This document shows positions 33,122 to 43,910 of a DNA stretch of 64,000 nucleotides, piece after piece. The position numbers and the translations under genes are program-made. The notes below the pieces were generated by a model. That model had not been told where the DNA came from and did no database searches. It was given only the letters and a program-made list of their open reading frames with translations. How positions within the stretch are numbered: position 1 is the stretch's first letter; each line of letters opens with the position of its first letter. This DNA comes from Lamellibrachia columna (lineage: Eukaryota; Annelida; Polychaeta; Sabellida; Siboglinidae). Location: the NCBI GenBank assembly GCA_963662155.1, contig OY759267.1, forward strand, positions 31,414,976-31,478,975, given 5' to 3'.

Positions 33122-35042
33122 CCCAGCAAACACATAACATTTTTATAACATTTGATAAAGGTTATATACATGTTATAACGAAAACATTTTTCAATAACAT
33201 TTCGTAAATGTAAATAAAATGTTATGTAAAATTTCTGAAACATCATACAGATGTTTTTAAGATAACGTAATTTTACATTTTTCAGTGATGTTTTTAAAAC
33301 ATCATCAAAACATTCCCATCAAACACAATAATGTTTTAAAAACATCAGAAAAATGTTTCCTCAAATGTCATAATAATGTTTTTTTAATGTTATAATGATA
33401 TCAAAATGTGCCATCTTGGAAACATTTGAAAAACATTTTTGAACAATGTTTTATTAAAACATATATATAACATCATAAAAACATGTTTGACAAAGGAACA
33501 TAAACATCACAAAAATGTTATTTTAATGTTTTATTAAAACATTTAACTTTGAAACGTATCAGAAAAGCTTTGATTTTATGGCTGAACCCAGCAAATACTA
33601 TACTGCTTTAAAAACATCAGAATTTTTTTTCTAAAATGTCATAAAAATGTTTTTTTTAAATGCTATAATAATATAAAAATGTGCCATCTTGGAAACATTT
33701 GAAAAACATTGTTGAACAATGTTTTATTAAAACATATATATAGCATCATAAAAACAATTTTGACAAAGGAACATAAACATCACAAAAATGTTATTTTAAT
33801 GTTTTATTAAAACATTTCACTTTGAAAGGTATCAGAAAAGCTTTGATTTTATGGCTGAGCCCAGCAAGCACAATATTGTTTAAAAAAACATCAGAAAAAT
33901 GTTTTCTAAAATGTCATAAAAATGTTTTTGTATATTCTATAATGATATAAAAATTTGCCATCTTGGAAACATTTGAAAAACATTGTTCAAAAATGTTTTA
34001 TTAAAATATATATATAACATCATAAAAACATTTTTGACAAAGGAAAATAACATCAAAAAAAAATTATTTTAATGTTTTATTAAAACATTTCACTTTGAAA
34101 GGTATCAGAAAAGCTTTCATTTTATGGCTGAGCCCAGCAAACACAATACTGTTTTAAAAACATAAGAATTTTTTTTCAAAAATGTAATAATTTTTTTTTT
34201 TTAATGTTATAATAATATCAAAATGTGCCATCTTGGAAACATTTGAAAAACCTTTTTGAACAATGTTTTATTAAAACATATATATAACATCATAAAAACA
34301 TGTTTGACAAAGGAACATAAACATCACAAAAATGTTATTTTAATGTTTTATTAAAAATTTCACTTTGAAAGGTATCAAAAAAGCTTTGATTTTATGGCTA
34401 AACCCAGCAAACACAATACTGTTTTAAAAACATCAGAACAATGTTTTCTAAAATGTCATAAAAATGTTTTTTTTATGTTATAATAATATCAAAATGTGCC
34501 ATCTTGGAAACATTTGAAAAACCTTTTTGAACAATGTTTTATTAAAACATATATATATAACATCATAAAAACATGTTTGACAAAGGAACATAAACATCAC
34601 AAAAATGTTATTTTAATGTTTTATTAAAAATTTCACTTTGAAAGGTATCAAAAAAGCTTTGATTTTATGGCTAAACCCAGCAAACACAATACTGTTTTAA
34701 AAACATCAGAAAAATGTTTTCTAAAATGTCATAAAAATGTTTTTTTAATGTTATAATAATATCAAAATGTGCCATCTTGGAAACATTTGATAAACCTTTT
34801 TTGAACAATGTTTTATTAAAACATATATATAACATCATAAAAACATTTTTGACAAAGGAGCATAACATCACAAAAATTTTATTTTAATGTTTTATTAAAA
34901 CATTTCACTTTGAAAGGTATCAGAAAAGCTTTAATTTTATGGCTGAGCCCAGCAAACACAATACTGTTTTAAAAACATCAGAAATTTTTTTCAAAAATGT
35001 AATAACATTTTTTTTTTTATGTTATAATAATATCAAAATGTG
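33122..35042. repeat. 272-bp satellite, about seven units
   Basis: CCCAGCAAACACAATACTG marks unit starts near 33122 (variant), 33587, 33861, 34133, 34405, 34676 and 34948; the last five steps are 271-274 bp. Each unit holds several AAAACATTTTTGAACAATG, TAATGTTTTATTAAAACATT (palindromic) and GTGCCATCTTGGAAACATTT blocks. The array stops abruptly at AAAATGTGC followed by a GCGAAGCCAGC microrepeat (35042-35075). Confidence 0.93.
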
Positions 35043-35204
35043 CGAAGCGAAGCCAGCGAAGCCAGCGACAGCGATTGATGTCGGCGGCAGCGCAAAACAA
35101 ACAACAAGTTGATACTCGTTCATTGACATTGTTCACCTAATGTTTCTTGAGAATTGTCAAAGCAATTCTAAGTAGGTTTAAGCAGGCCCAGTTGGCATTT
35201 TCCC

Positions 35205-35864
35205 CTGGCGGCAGAAATTCGGGATCCACGACCGACCGCGTTATATCCGAATCCGCGTAATATTACATTACATCGTAAATATAATCGTTTTCGCGACGCG
35301 AAACCAACGAAAATACGAATTCGTCATCCGCATATGAAACGATGTTAAGTGGTGCGTAATAAATGTATGCTTCGGTCGAGATCGGTTGAAAGACGAGGTG
35401 ATACAATTATTAATTCTACCTATTGTATTTTTCTGTGTTTTATCAGCTTACATACTACGTTTGTCAAATCATATACGTTTTCGGCTGCTCAGGTCCAGGT
35501 TATTATTTTCGATTCGTAGGCCTGTTGGTCCAGTACATCATCATCGTAGTAGATCTATTCCATAACAAAATACGTACGTGTGTTTTATTCAGTTCAAGAG
35601 TCAAGAGGGTGTGACATTTAAAAATAATACACGTTGATGCTAGTATACTCGTTTAATAAGTTCCATAAACTGCATATTGCCGTATAAGATAATGGTGCAA
35701 GCACACGGGGCTTCGACAGCGTTCTTGGTCTTGGTGCAGCGGGCGGGGGTCGCTGTTGTTTAGTAGCTCCCTGGTGGCAGATATGAGAACACCTAACGCG
35801 CCTCGCTTACAGCGCGGTCCGAAGTCGTGGACCCCGACTACCGCGTTATAACAAGGCTCGACTG
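35205..35864. mobile_element. pogo/Tigger-like MITE, left terminus missing
   Basis: The right end reads CGCGTTATAACAAGGCTCG, ACTG, then TA, as expected for a Tc1/mariner-pogo terminus with a TA target. Its reverse complement (CGGGGTCCACGACTTCGGAC and CGCGCTGTAAGCGAGGCGCG) matches inverted sequence at 35205-35265 (ATTCGGGATCCACGACCGAC, CGCGTTATATCCGAATCCGCG). The outermost ~25 bp of the left end is absent. No transposase ORF. Confidence 0.5.
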
Positions 35865-35866
35865 TA

Positions 35867-36330
35867 GATGCAACGAGGTATGTAGCTAACTGATGAATAA
35901 CCAAAAGTCACTTAGAATGTATTAGTATTACAAATGTATTATTTTTCATTGTTAAACTTGATGTCAAGATCAATCTCAAAATGCAGCACGCTGTCACATG
36001 TACTTTCCCAAATGTTATCCTTGTCAAATATAAGGCTAATCTACCAACTTAACACTGTGTAGATCTGAGACAGTTGTGTCCAGTGACATTACTTATTTTG
36101 TGTAATCATCACTATAGCAAGGGGTGGTATAGTAGTACTACACTACCCCTAGCAGCAACACTAATTAAGTTCCAAGTTTCAACAGGGTTATCTGCCAGCT
36201 AGGGGTACTGTTGATCAACTGTCCATTTAGTAGGGGATTGGCCAACATATAACATCTGCCATGACTTATCTTCTGCATCATTAGTTATAGAGGAAATTTG
36301 TTTGAGCAGGATATAGACGCGTTGAGTGCC
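35867..36330. other. spacer upstream of the DUF4806-type locus
   Basis: AT-rich, no coding evidence; may include the 5' leader of the following gene. Confidence 0.45.
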
Positions 36331-36333
36331 CAT

Positions 36334-36824
36334 ATGAAAAGAGCACGGAAACGGGAATATTGCAGAAGATGGATGTCGGAAAAGAGAATAAAGTCCAAAA
36401 TAGATGCAGATACACGTGAATTAATTGGAGACACTTCCGAAAATGAAACATCAGAAGATGTGACAGAATTTCAAGAAAGCAATAATGACCAAGTTGAGCA
36501 TAACACAAATGCTGAACATGACCACAGTGATGAACATGACCACAGTGTTGAACATGACCACAGTGATGAACATGACCACAGTGATGAACATGACCACAGT
36601 GTTGAACATGACCACAGTGTTGAACATGACCACAGTGATGAACATGACCACAGTGATGAACATGACCACAGTGTTGAACATGACCACAGTGATGAACATG
36701 ACCACCATAGTGACAATGTTACTAATGATGATTATGATGACAATGCATACAGTGATACTATTACTGATGACATCCCTACTGACAGGGAAGTAGAATCATA
36801 CAGTGAGAGTGAATCATCAGAAAG
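36334..36824 (+). CDS. exon encoding a basic N-terminus and an (EHDHSD/V)n repeat
   Basis: ATG at 36334 gives MKRARKREYCRRWMSEKRIK, a Lys/Arg-rich start, then an acidic Ser/Thr segment, eleven EHDHSD or EHDHSV hexapeptides (18-bp DNA repeat, about 36514-36708), and a Ser/Asp/Glu-rich end. A good donor (GAAAG|GTGAGG) lies at 36824/36825; reading through hits a stop at 36826. It ends in phase 2, which fits the T-GTA-GCC-ATG start of the exon at 37613, so it may be the first exon of the DUF4806 gene. The alternating His-x-His/Asp repeat could bind metal, but that is speculation. Confidence 0.5.
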
Positions 36825-37612
36825 GTGAGGTCTGGCAGAAATCCTGCCGCCCAAATTGTGAAAAGACTCTTCGAAGAAATACAACATGAAGAGGAGTATA
36901 CAACTCTACAAAGACATATTTATCATAGACGGCCAGATAATGCATACAGATCTAGTACTGTGAAGTGGTTTGTGTGGAGAATAGACAAGAAGACACATAC
37001 AAATGCAGGATTTACCATTCACCAGGGGCTTTATTTATGCACCCCTGTGATTCTCGGACTATTGGTGGCTGCACAGTGCGGAGAACAAACTATGAAATGA
37101 AAATTGTTGAAGGAAAAGTCCTAACTAAGAGATGTATAAGGATGGACTCTGGCAGTGACATTGTGTTTATTCAGCTCCTTCATGACTACTGAGGTACACA
37201 CGCACACACACATGCTTACTTTGTTAATGTCCTTTGTAAAAAAATCATATTGTATTATGTTAATAGCCATGATATTTGAGCCACCTGTTATAACTAACAT
37301 ATTACAAACATTAAAATATAGAGATGAATAAAACATTCATATGTAATTTGTAAGGCATAGAAATGCATGCTGCACATGAAAACAAAATCAGTTTTCCAGA
37401 ACCTATGTATCAACTGATAGAAGCTTGGGCTATGTCATTGATTATGTATTAGTATGGGACAAAACTGTGGAATTCGTTGAATGTCAGTGTAATTAATATT
37501 AAATTTTTCAATTATTTTAAAGCATAGAGAAAATATAAGCTTTGCCTGTGTAAAACTGTACAAGCTGATTTGTAAACAGTTTTGATTTGATTTCACATCT
37601 CCTTGGTTTCAG

Positions 37613-40600
37613 TGTAGCCATGCCATACTCTGTGGTTCTTTTCAAAGAAGGTGATGCTGTGGAAGTGGAATGCGTACCAACATCATGGATAGAAAAAAGA
37701 GGAGATGGGGTAAGTAATAAAAATGCAATTTTTGTGTGGAATACTAATTATGGCTTAATTGGTTATTTGCAGACATTACCCAGGCTGACTACGTAAGAAT
37801 TTGTTTTAGTGGAGAGGGGGAGGGTTCGTGTAAAAACATTTGGGTTATATTTTGAGAAAACCCGTGACAGAAAACGCAGCCAAAATATCAAATAGCCAAA
37901 CTTTTTGTCTCTCAATATGTATACTTAAATACATCTACAAATAGACAAAGATAAGGTCAGTTTGTTACATTAACTATTTAATTTAATGTTAGTTATCTTT
38001 GTCATATTTGTTTAACTTGGCAGAAAATTTACTACTGGCCATCTGGAAATGACCAGAAGAAGAAAATAAAGAGGAATGAAATGCCTGACAAGGCGCAGTG
38101 GACAGCATACAATGTTCGCATCATAGGCAAAACTGGTAATGCACATTATTCATAGTTACATATTAGATTCATGATATGTAAAGTAGAATATAGGAGGGGT
38201 GGTTTGTTGCAGTCATGTTCTCATGATAGAGAATTGTCAAAATGTGATTGTTTTTAGAATAAAAAACGCACCATTGGCTATTTTGTAATTAATTAGAAAT
38301 GGAAAATGAGAAGGCCGACAACATTGTATATGCATGCTTTACAACAATTTACCAACAAATTAACTCATGCTATTGTCATCAACCCATTTGTGAGTGTGTG
38401 ACAACAGGCTTCATTGATTCTAAATGTATTGTATACTGCCAACCAATAATTGTTAAACATTTGTCCATTTAGGCAAGGAGATCCTTTGTTTTTGTTGTAA
38501 GTTGAGACATTTTCCTGATTAATTCAGAGTACCCCGACTATGAGACAGCTTCCAAGTATGCGAAAAAGGCAGAGGATACATCTAATGTTGAGCCAGATGA
38601 AGCACAGGGGAAGCGGCATTGCCGAAAGCCAAAACGCTACCAATCTCCTGATTCACCGGCAGTAGTTAGTGAAGAGTGTGGAGAAGATGGTAATGAAAAT
38701 TAAAATGCCCCATCTCATATTTGCTTTTATCATCCAATATGTATATCTTCCCAGTAGAGCGGTCTGTAATGAGAGGTGTCTATATGTTACAGCATTTTAA
38801 AGATGACCAATACTTTTATCCAAACATTTGTACATGGCCTTTTTATTCAACTAAAATCAATTGTAAAATTTTATATCATACATTATTCAACATTCATAAG
38901 TATAGTGTGTACATGTGTTTGCAACACATTTCTTATTCTACCTTATTTGATGGGAAGTTAATGTGGTGTACATGTTTTCTATTTTCACAAATGATTTTGA
39001 AATGTGATTTGTGGACATTCTGTTGTTATGAAAGACTTTAGTGTCTGATTCTGGACAAATATCAATTTGATTGTAGGTTTAACTTCAAGAACATATCGGT
39101 ATTCTACCAAGACAAACTCTGTACAACCCTGAAAATAGTTTCAGATTCAGAAGTTGAGGAACTCCAGATACTGTGGAAACAGTTGCACTCCCTCCACCTC
39201 CTTTCAGTTTCTCAGGTAACAATTATACAAAAATACATAAAATATAGTTAATGTACAACAAAGGACAGTGGAACTTGATTAATCCTGACACCTTGATACC
39301 CACTGTATGTGTCTGGATTAACGAGCTATGATTTTAATATCAAAAGTATCGTGCATTTACTGTACACATGTCTATCACACTTGTTGAATACTATAACATA
39401 ATGTGGACATTAAATGTCATCTGATTCACTTGTACAGGTCTAATGGCTATTTATTGAAGAAGTCTGAGTTTTGTCTGCTTGGTTTCTCTATATCTACTAT
39501 TGTAAGAATGTGATGTCTCTGTCCAAATGTATATCCTAAATATTTCATGTCACTGTGACTTTCATGTCAAATAAACTAATAGATAATAATATATAATTGT
39601 AACATTTATGTTCAATACAGCACTGGATACTGAAAGTGGCAGTGATTTGCCCAGAGGTAAATCTTCTAAGCGTACAGAGCCACCACTTCGACCTAGTTGC
39701 AGTTCATCCCAGGCCCAACTTAAGCTGCCGCAAGTTCTCGGCAAACAACAACGTCCACAGGGTGATGGACTGCAAATGGCAGATCCTGGCAGATCACAGA
39801 TGATGTCGAGCTCCTTCTGCATTCAAGGTACTCCTTTATGCTTCTTTACTTGTAGGCCGTTTTAAGTGCTAATATACCATTGCTCTTTCCCTACTCAGGG
39901 GACCCCATGGGAAAATTTGAAGCCCCACCTAAAATTGCTTGCATCGATTCAAGCGGATATAGTTGTCTCAATTTTTCAGTTCTGGCCAAGCTAGAGAAAC
40001 TGGAGAAAACAATGCAGGAGATAAAATTATCTCTCGTCACTTCACAGCCAGATGATGACTTGACATTAGACACCATTCTGCCTAATGGCAAGAAACTGAA
40101 CACACTCAATGAACTGAGCAATTTTGAAAAACAGTTGGGTGAAGATGATGACATAAGGAATTGATTTAGTATGTTTAAGATATGTTTGAGTCAATTATAA
40201 AGTGGCATTGCTTTTTTACTGTATTTTTGAAGAAACCTTAGAGTCTAAATTAATTTGGAAAGCTTTCTATACAGAACCTATTTCTAGGAATTATTGTGAC
40301 ATTTCAAATTATGCTTAAAGGTGTGAAATATAAATTATTTCATGAATGTATTAATATCAAAATGGTCCAGCTTCATAATTGTTTAGTCAATAATGTTTGT
40401 GTTCCTTCAAGACAAGTTCACTTCATATAGCTACAGATACTCTGACTGTAACTGATTGTTGGTCCAACATTATAACATGGGAAACAAAAGGTTAAAATAA
40501 TCCAAAAAAAAATAAATTACCTATTTATTATTGGTTTAGGAATAAAAATTTGCTTGTGAGTGACAATAATGAGTTTCTGCAAGTGCATACATACATATGT

Positions 40601-41197
40601 ACGGGTGTGCGCGCGTGCGTGCATGCATGCATGCAAACAATTTCATAATATAGAAATGATCAAACTTTGTTCCTTTAAAATAGAGTTGTCATTTTATATA
40701 AAATATATATTTATTTTACACAGATTCAAATTCTTTCGTCACTAGACGGTGCAAGCCTTGCTAGATCCTGCAGGGCCATTATGCGGTCACTGATGACTCA
40801 TGGCCTTATGAGTTTGTTCAGTGTTATGGGGCAAAAGGGAAAACTACCCTTTCGAGACCATCTGCTGTGCAAAGTGGTCTCAAGTAAGTATATTTCCATT
40901 GACCTGTGTGCTTATTATATTATCATGATCTTACTATAAGCAATAGTTGTTTATTGATTACTAAACAATTTTTTTTCTAACAAATTCCCTTAACTTACAA
41001 AATCGTGGGCGCATGAATACACAGCTATTTTTTTGTAAATATTGACGGGCATCGCACATGGGGGCATTTTAATAGAGCTGGAGGCATGTGATTTTGATAA
41101 ACGTTGGTGAGCATGTCAATGAGATGATGGCAGTTGCTGCACATTTATTTCAGAATTTTTGATGGTCAGGTTTTCTTATAACCAGACAAAACGTTAA
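37613..41197 (+). CDS. DUF4806-family gene, multi-exon, with an in-frame stop
   Basis: Exons by splice borders: 37613-37709 (MPYSVVLFKEGDAVEVECVP, donor GTAAGT), 38024-38135 (KIYYWPSGNDQKKKIKRNEM), 38528-38689 (EYPDYETASKYAKKAED), ~39145-39223, 39621-39827, 39899-40164, 40724-40883 (ILSSLDGASLARSCRAIM, MTHGLMSLFSVMGQKGKLPF) and 41154-41197 (ends KFLMVRFSYNQTKR, stop TAA). Phases agree for most junctions. The N-terminal V-V-L-F ... W-I ... Y-Y-W-P block and the C-terminal L-S-S-x-x-G ... M-x-x-L block are those of invertebrate and fish DUF4806 proteins, which are often multicopy and of unknown function. Odd: exon 39899-40164 ends in TGA directly after DDDIRN, inside the domain, with no clean phase-0 donor before it. 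The copy may therefore be broken, or an unusual splice may be used. Confidence 0.7.
40585..40640. repeat. alternating purine-pyrimidine tract (GTGTGCGCGCGTGCGTGCAT)
   Basis: Strict alternation of ACATAC, GTGTGCGCGC and GCATGCATGC repeats over about 50 bp in an intron of the DUF4806 gene; a Z-DNA-prone tract. Confidence 0.75.
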
Positions 41198-41248
41198 CAT
41201 GGCCACTAATGCAATTCCCAAATGTGGTCTGACTCCAAATAGAGTGTC

Positions 41249-41653
41249 ATGGCAACGGAAACAGAAAACATGGATGTTGATTTTTGTAAAAAGTACACTG
41301 CAAAATTACAAGAAAAGGTGGTATTGTCTGCCAATGGGCAGTGTCAGTTGTGGACAGGGTGCAAAAAAGGGAAATTCAGTGACTATGGTGTGATTAATTG
41401 CCGTTTTGAGTGTGGCTACAGAACGGTTACAGTGCATCGTTTAAGTTATATGCTTGAACACAAAATGACACGTGTTGAACCTGGCTTAGATGCCAGTCAT
41501 CTTTGTCATAACAGTCTGTGTCTGACAGCAAGTCATATCTCTATGGAGCCACATTCCATAAATAACAACAGGCAATATTGTGTTAGTCAAAATGTATGCT
41601 TTGGTCATGCACCATATCCAAAGTGTATGTTAGTAGTAGACAATAGGTTCTGA
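41249..41653 (+). CDS. His-Me finger endonuclease, I-PpoI-like His-Cys box (134 aa)
   Basis: A single intact exon. Residues 32-38 (CQLWTGC) supply early Cys ligands and 58-66 the strand-helix lead-in (YRTVTVHRLSY). Then comes the signature ASHLCHNSLC (81-91), H96, N105, C111, C117, H120 and C126. Spacing from H84 (general base in this fold) to N105 (metal-binding Asn) is 21, and the C86/C91/H96/C111 pattern equals that of I-PpoI, a His-Cys box homing nuclease encoded in a group I intron. The Pfam family is zf-His_Me_endon. Known role: Mg-dependent DNA cleavage with structural Zn sites. Here it is a free-standing nuclear gene 3' of the DUF4806 gene, with a start codon in good context (CAGAGTGTCATGG region). 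An earlier ATG at 41199 is in another frame. All key residues are retained. Confidence 0.85.
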   Translation: MATETENMDVDFCKKYTAKLQEKVVLSANGQCQLWTGCKKGKFSDYGVINCRFECGYRTVTVHRLSYMLEHKMTRVEPGLDASHLCHNSLCLTASHISMEPHSINNNRQYCVSQNVCFGHAPYPKCMLVVDNRF

Positions 41654-42112
41654 GACCTCAAATTGCATGCAAAGTCACGTGACCCAGACATCAAAGGAAC
41701 ATCAAAGGCAAACCACCCTAATATCGCCCACCGCTAATGAGTGCGCGCAGCCAATCAGAGAGCGTCAGAGCGCCCCCTGGCGGTGGTAGCCGAGCGTGCG
41801 TGACGTAAGCGCCCCTAGCGACTGGAGGAGGAACTAGTTACGTTTACCGAAGGGTCGTTAACCTAGTAAGGAGACGAACACAATCGTACGGTGCACACGT
41901 ATTTTATTGAATACAACAAAGCGGCAGCAGTACAAACGAGGCGATCGTATGCGATTGGATACAACGAGCTGGGTATGACGAAGATGAAGATGAAGTGGAG
42001 GCGACTTGCGAATGGTGACCATCGCGCCAGAGGTCGCGAACTTACGGGTGTCTCCACCGCGCCAGAGGTTCGAGGGCGAGCTTACGGGTGGAGCGACCAC
42101 CGCGCCAGAGGC
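41654..42112. other. edge of the GC-rich Polinton-like island, short GC repeats
   Basis: Base composition changes from AT-rich to GC-rich near 41735 (GCTAATGAGTGCGCGCAGCC). At 42018-42114 a ~44-bp unit (CACCGCGCCAGAGGTTCGAG, GGCGAGCTTACGGGTGGAGC) repeats about three times. No terminal inverted repeat was recognised. Confidence 0.6.
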
Positions 42113-42592
42113 TCAGTATGATACGTTATAGTACGGTATACCCTTTTTTAGCAGCCTAATCCAATCGAACACGCGACAATCGTTAGCGACCAGATCGGTG
42201 TGGAAAGCGTTGACGAAAGTTCTCATAGGAGCGCCGTTACAACGAAGCATGATATAAGTGACGCAATATTGTCCGCAAACGTTAGACACACCACTCTGAA
42301 GTCTCTTGCTATTATGAGTCCACTCGGAACAGTGTTTGTTCAAGAAGGTGCGGAACGCCGCGTGACGAGGCGGCAGACCGTACGAACAGAAGTATTCGCC
42401 GCGCCCGTCGGAGGACAGGTACAGCGCTATCCAATGTTCGCCCGGTTCGTCGCCGTCGTCGGTGTTGCACACGAAGGCGATCGGCAAAGCGTCAATTGTT
42501 GCAGGCAGTCCATCGCGGGGTACGACGCCGCCAAAGACGGACGCGGTGTTCGGATCCATCGCCAGTAGACGGGCGATCTGCAGGGTGTCCAT
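42113..42592 (-). CDS. adenain-like cysteine protease (Polinton PRO), 159 aa
   Basis: Ulp1/adenain-fold (C5-type) maturation protease that in Polintons and adenoviruses cleaves capsid precursors. Visible: EHWIALYL with the catalytic His at residue 53, FCSYGLPP (66-74), the oxyanion Gln at 99, and the nucleophile in VCGQYC (Cys106). In this family the motif before SYGLPP normally carries an acidic residue (F-D-S-Y-G-x-x-P). Here the codon is TGT, giving Cys69, so the third member of the triad is missing. The frame is otherwise open and full length. It starts one base after the MCP stop. Whether the enzyme retains activity is unknown; a Cys-His dyad could act weakly. Confidence 0.85.
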   Translation of the reverse strand: MDTLQIARLLAMDPNTASVFGGVVPRDGLPATIDALPIAFVCNTDDGDEPGEHWIALYLSSDGRGEYFCSYGLPPRHAAFRTFLNKHCSEWTHNSKRLQSGVSNVCGQYCVTYIMLRCNGAPMRTFVNAFHTDLVANDCRVFDWIRLLKKGIPYYNVSY

Positions 42593-42593
42593 C

Positions 42594-43910
42594 TCAGTAG
42601 TCGTAGATGACGTTGCGGTTCTTGTCTATTTCCAGCACGGACTCGAATTCGGCGTAGGCGACGACGTTCACGGTGGTCCGAAGCGCTTCTCGGAAATGAA
42701 ATTCTAAGCGCAGGTTGCCCTTTTGTACCAGATTAAAGCAGGGACCGTCGCACTGGTCGGGGGTAAGGTCGAAACAGAAGAAGGTGTAGCCGTCTCGGTA
42801 CTCGTCGCGAGTCAGACCGTTCCCCTCGTCCTGCCATATCTTGCTGGTCGAGGTGAACATGCTTGCGTAGCTCCTGGCGAAGATGTTTTCAGCGAAGTTG
42901 GGCTGGAAGGGTTTGGCGGGTATCTGACGACCGTCCACGTACACGGAGACGAAGCTGATGGCGTTGTTCTTGGCGTGAAATGGGTTTGTGGCGTACGTGC
43001 CGTTGTAGGCGTCGTTGTCGATGCAGCACAGTACGAGACGTTTCGGCAGGGAGCCGAGGAACAGGTTCTCGTGGGTGTGCGACAGAGCGCCCGTGGGAAT
43101 GGAGTACACCTTGCATTCGACGGGTCGTAACGCATACTTGACCGTGGTCCGATCGAGAGCCACGATGTGAGCCTTCTGCACGGCTGGATTGATGGTGGCC
43201 TTCTTCACGAACAAGGACGCGTTGACGACGACTATCTTGTACTCGTTCGCTCCACCGGCTATCAGCGCAAACGCGGGCGTGCTGCGCACCAGTCGCAACT
43301 TGACGTCGACACCGTTGATCAGGAATTTATCCTGGAGAAACATATCCACGTGGAGACGACCTATCATGTCGACCACGCGACTGCCGGCTATGTAGTCTCG
43401 TCGAGTCACGAACCCGGGGTTAGGATCGGGTCCGGCGGCTAGCTCGGAGGCGTGCATGCGACTAGCCTTGTCCTTGTACCACAGCTGATTCGTCAGCTGC
43501 GTCGACTTGGCATCGAATCCGTAACTCAGCAGCGTCTCTATGTAGGATCGATACGGGTACGAGTTGGAGGCCGAAGAGGTCACGAGCGTGTCGTTCAGAG
43601 AGAGGTCGATGTGGCTGAACAGCGAATGCAAGAAGTTGTTCACCGGTCCCACGGGGTCGCCCGCATCGAGAGGGCTACCGTCGGCGCGCGTCACCTTCAC
43701 CTGCAAGTGGAGCATCGTGTTGGCGAGATCTATGTAATCGTCTCCCGATCCGGGGATGAAGAATTCGATCGGTCCTCCAGAGTCCAGAGAGGCCGTGGGT
43801 TGATGTTCCACCACATGACTGTCGGCGATGCAGTTCTGAGTGGGGGGTACGGTAAAGAGATCCAGCTCGGTCTTGACTCCCTCGCACGATTGTCTATGCA
43901 CGAACGCCAT
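42594..43910 (-). CDS. Polinton major capsid protein (double jelly-roll, hexon-like), 438 aa
   Basis: Matches the family often annotated as F54H12.2-like uncharacterised proteins in invertebrates, which structural comparisons assign to the Polinton MCP. Visible landmarks: N-terminal IEFFIPGSGDDYIDLANTML, VNNFLHSLFSHIDLSLNDTL, the YPYRSYIETLLSYG block, mid-protein SLFVKKATINPAV, and C-terminal NLRLEFHFREALRTTVNVVA. It is expected to form trimeric capsomers of an icosahedral shell. Frame intact from ATG to stop. It lies between the pVI-like gene and the protease, the usual Polinton order. Codon use is GC3-rich, unlike the surrounding DNA. Confidence 0.85.
   Translation of the reverse strand: MAFVHRQSCEGVKTELDLFTVPPTQNCIADSHVVEHQPTASLDSGGPIEFFIPGSGDDYIDLANTMLHLQVKVTRADGSPLDAGDPVGPVNNFLHSLFSHIDLSLNDTLVTSSASNSYPYRSYIETLLSYGFDAKSTQLTNQLWYKDKASRMHASELAAGPDPNPGFVTRRDYIAGSRVVDMIGRLHVDMFLQDKFLINGVDVKLRLVRSTPAFALIAGGANEYKIVVVNASLFVKKATINPAVQKAHIVALDRTTVKYALRPVECKVYSIPTGALSHTHENLFLGSLPKRLVLCCIDNDAYNGTYATNPFHAKNNAISFVSVYVDGRQIPAKPFQPNFAENIFARSYASMFTSTSKIWQDEGNGLTRDEYRDGYTFFCFDLTPDQCDGPCFNLVQKGNLRLEFHFREALRTTVNVVAYAEFESVLEIDKNRNVIYDY

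Noticed and set aside
36451..36793. Met/Thr/Val ORFs in other frames of the 18-bp repeat
   Set aside because: They arise from the repeat period; the EHDHS frame is the only one joined to normal flanking sequence.
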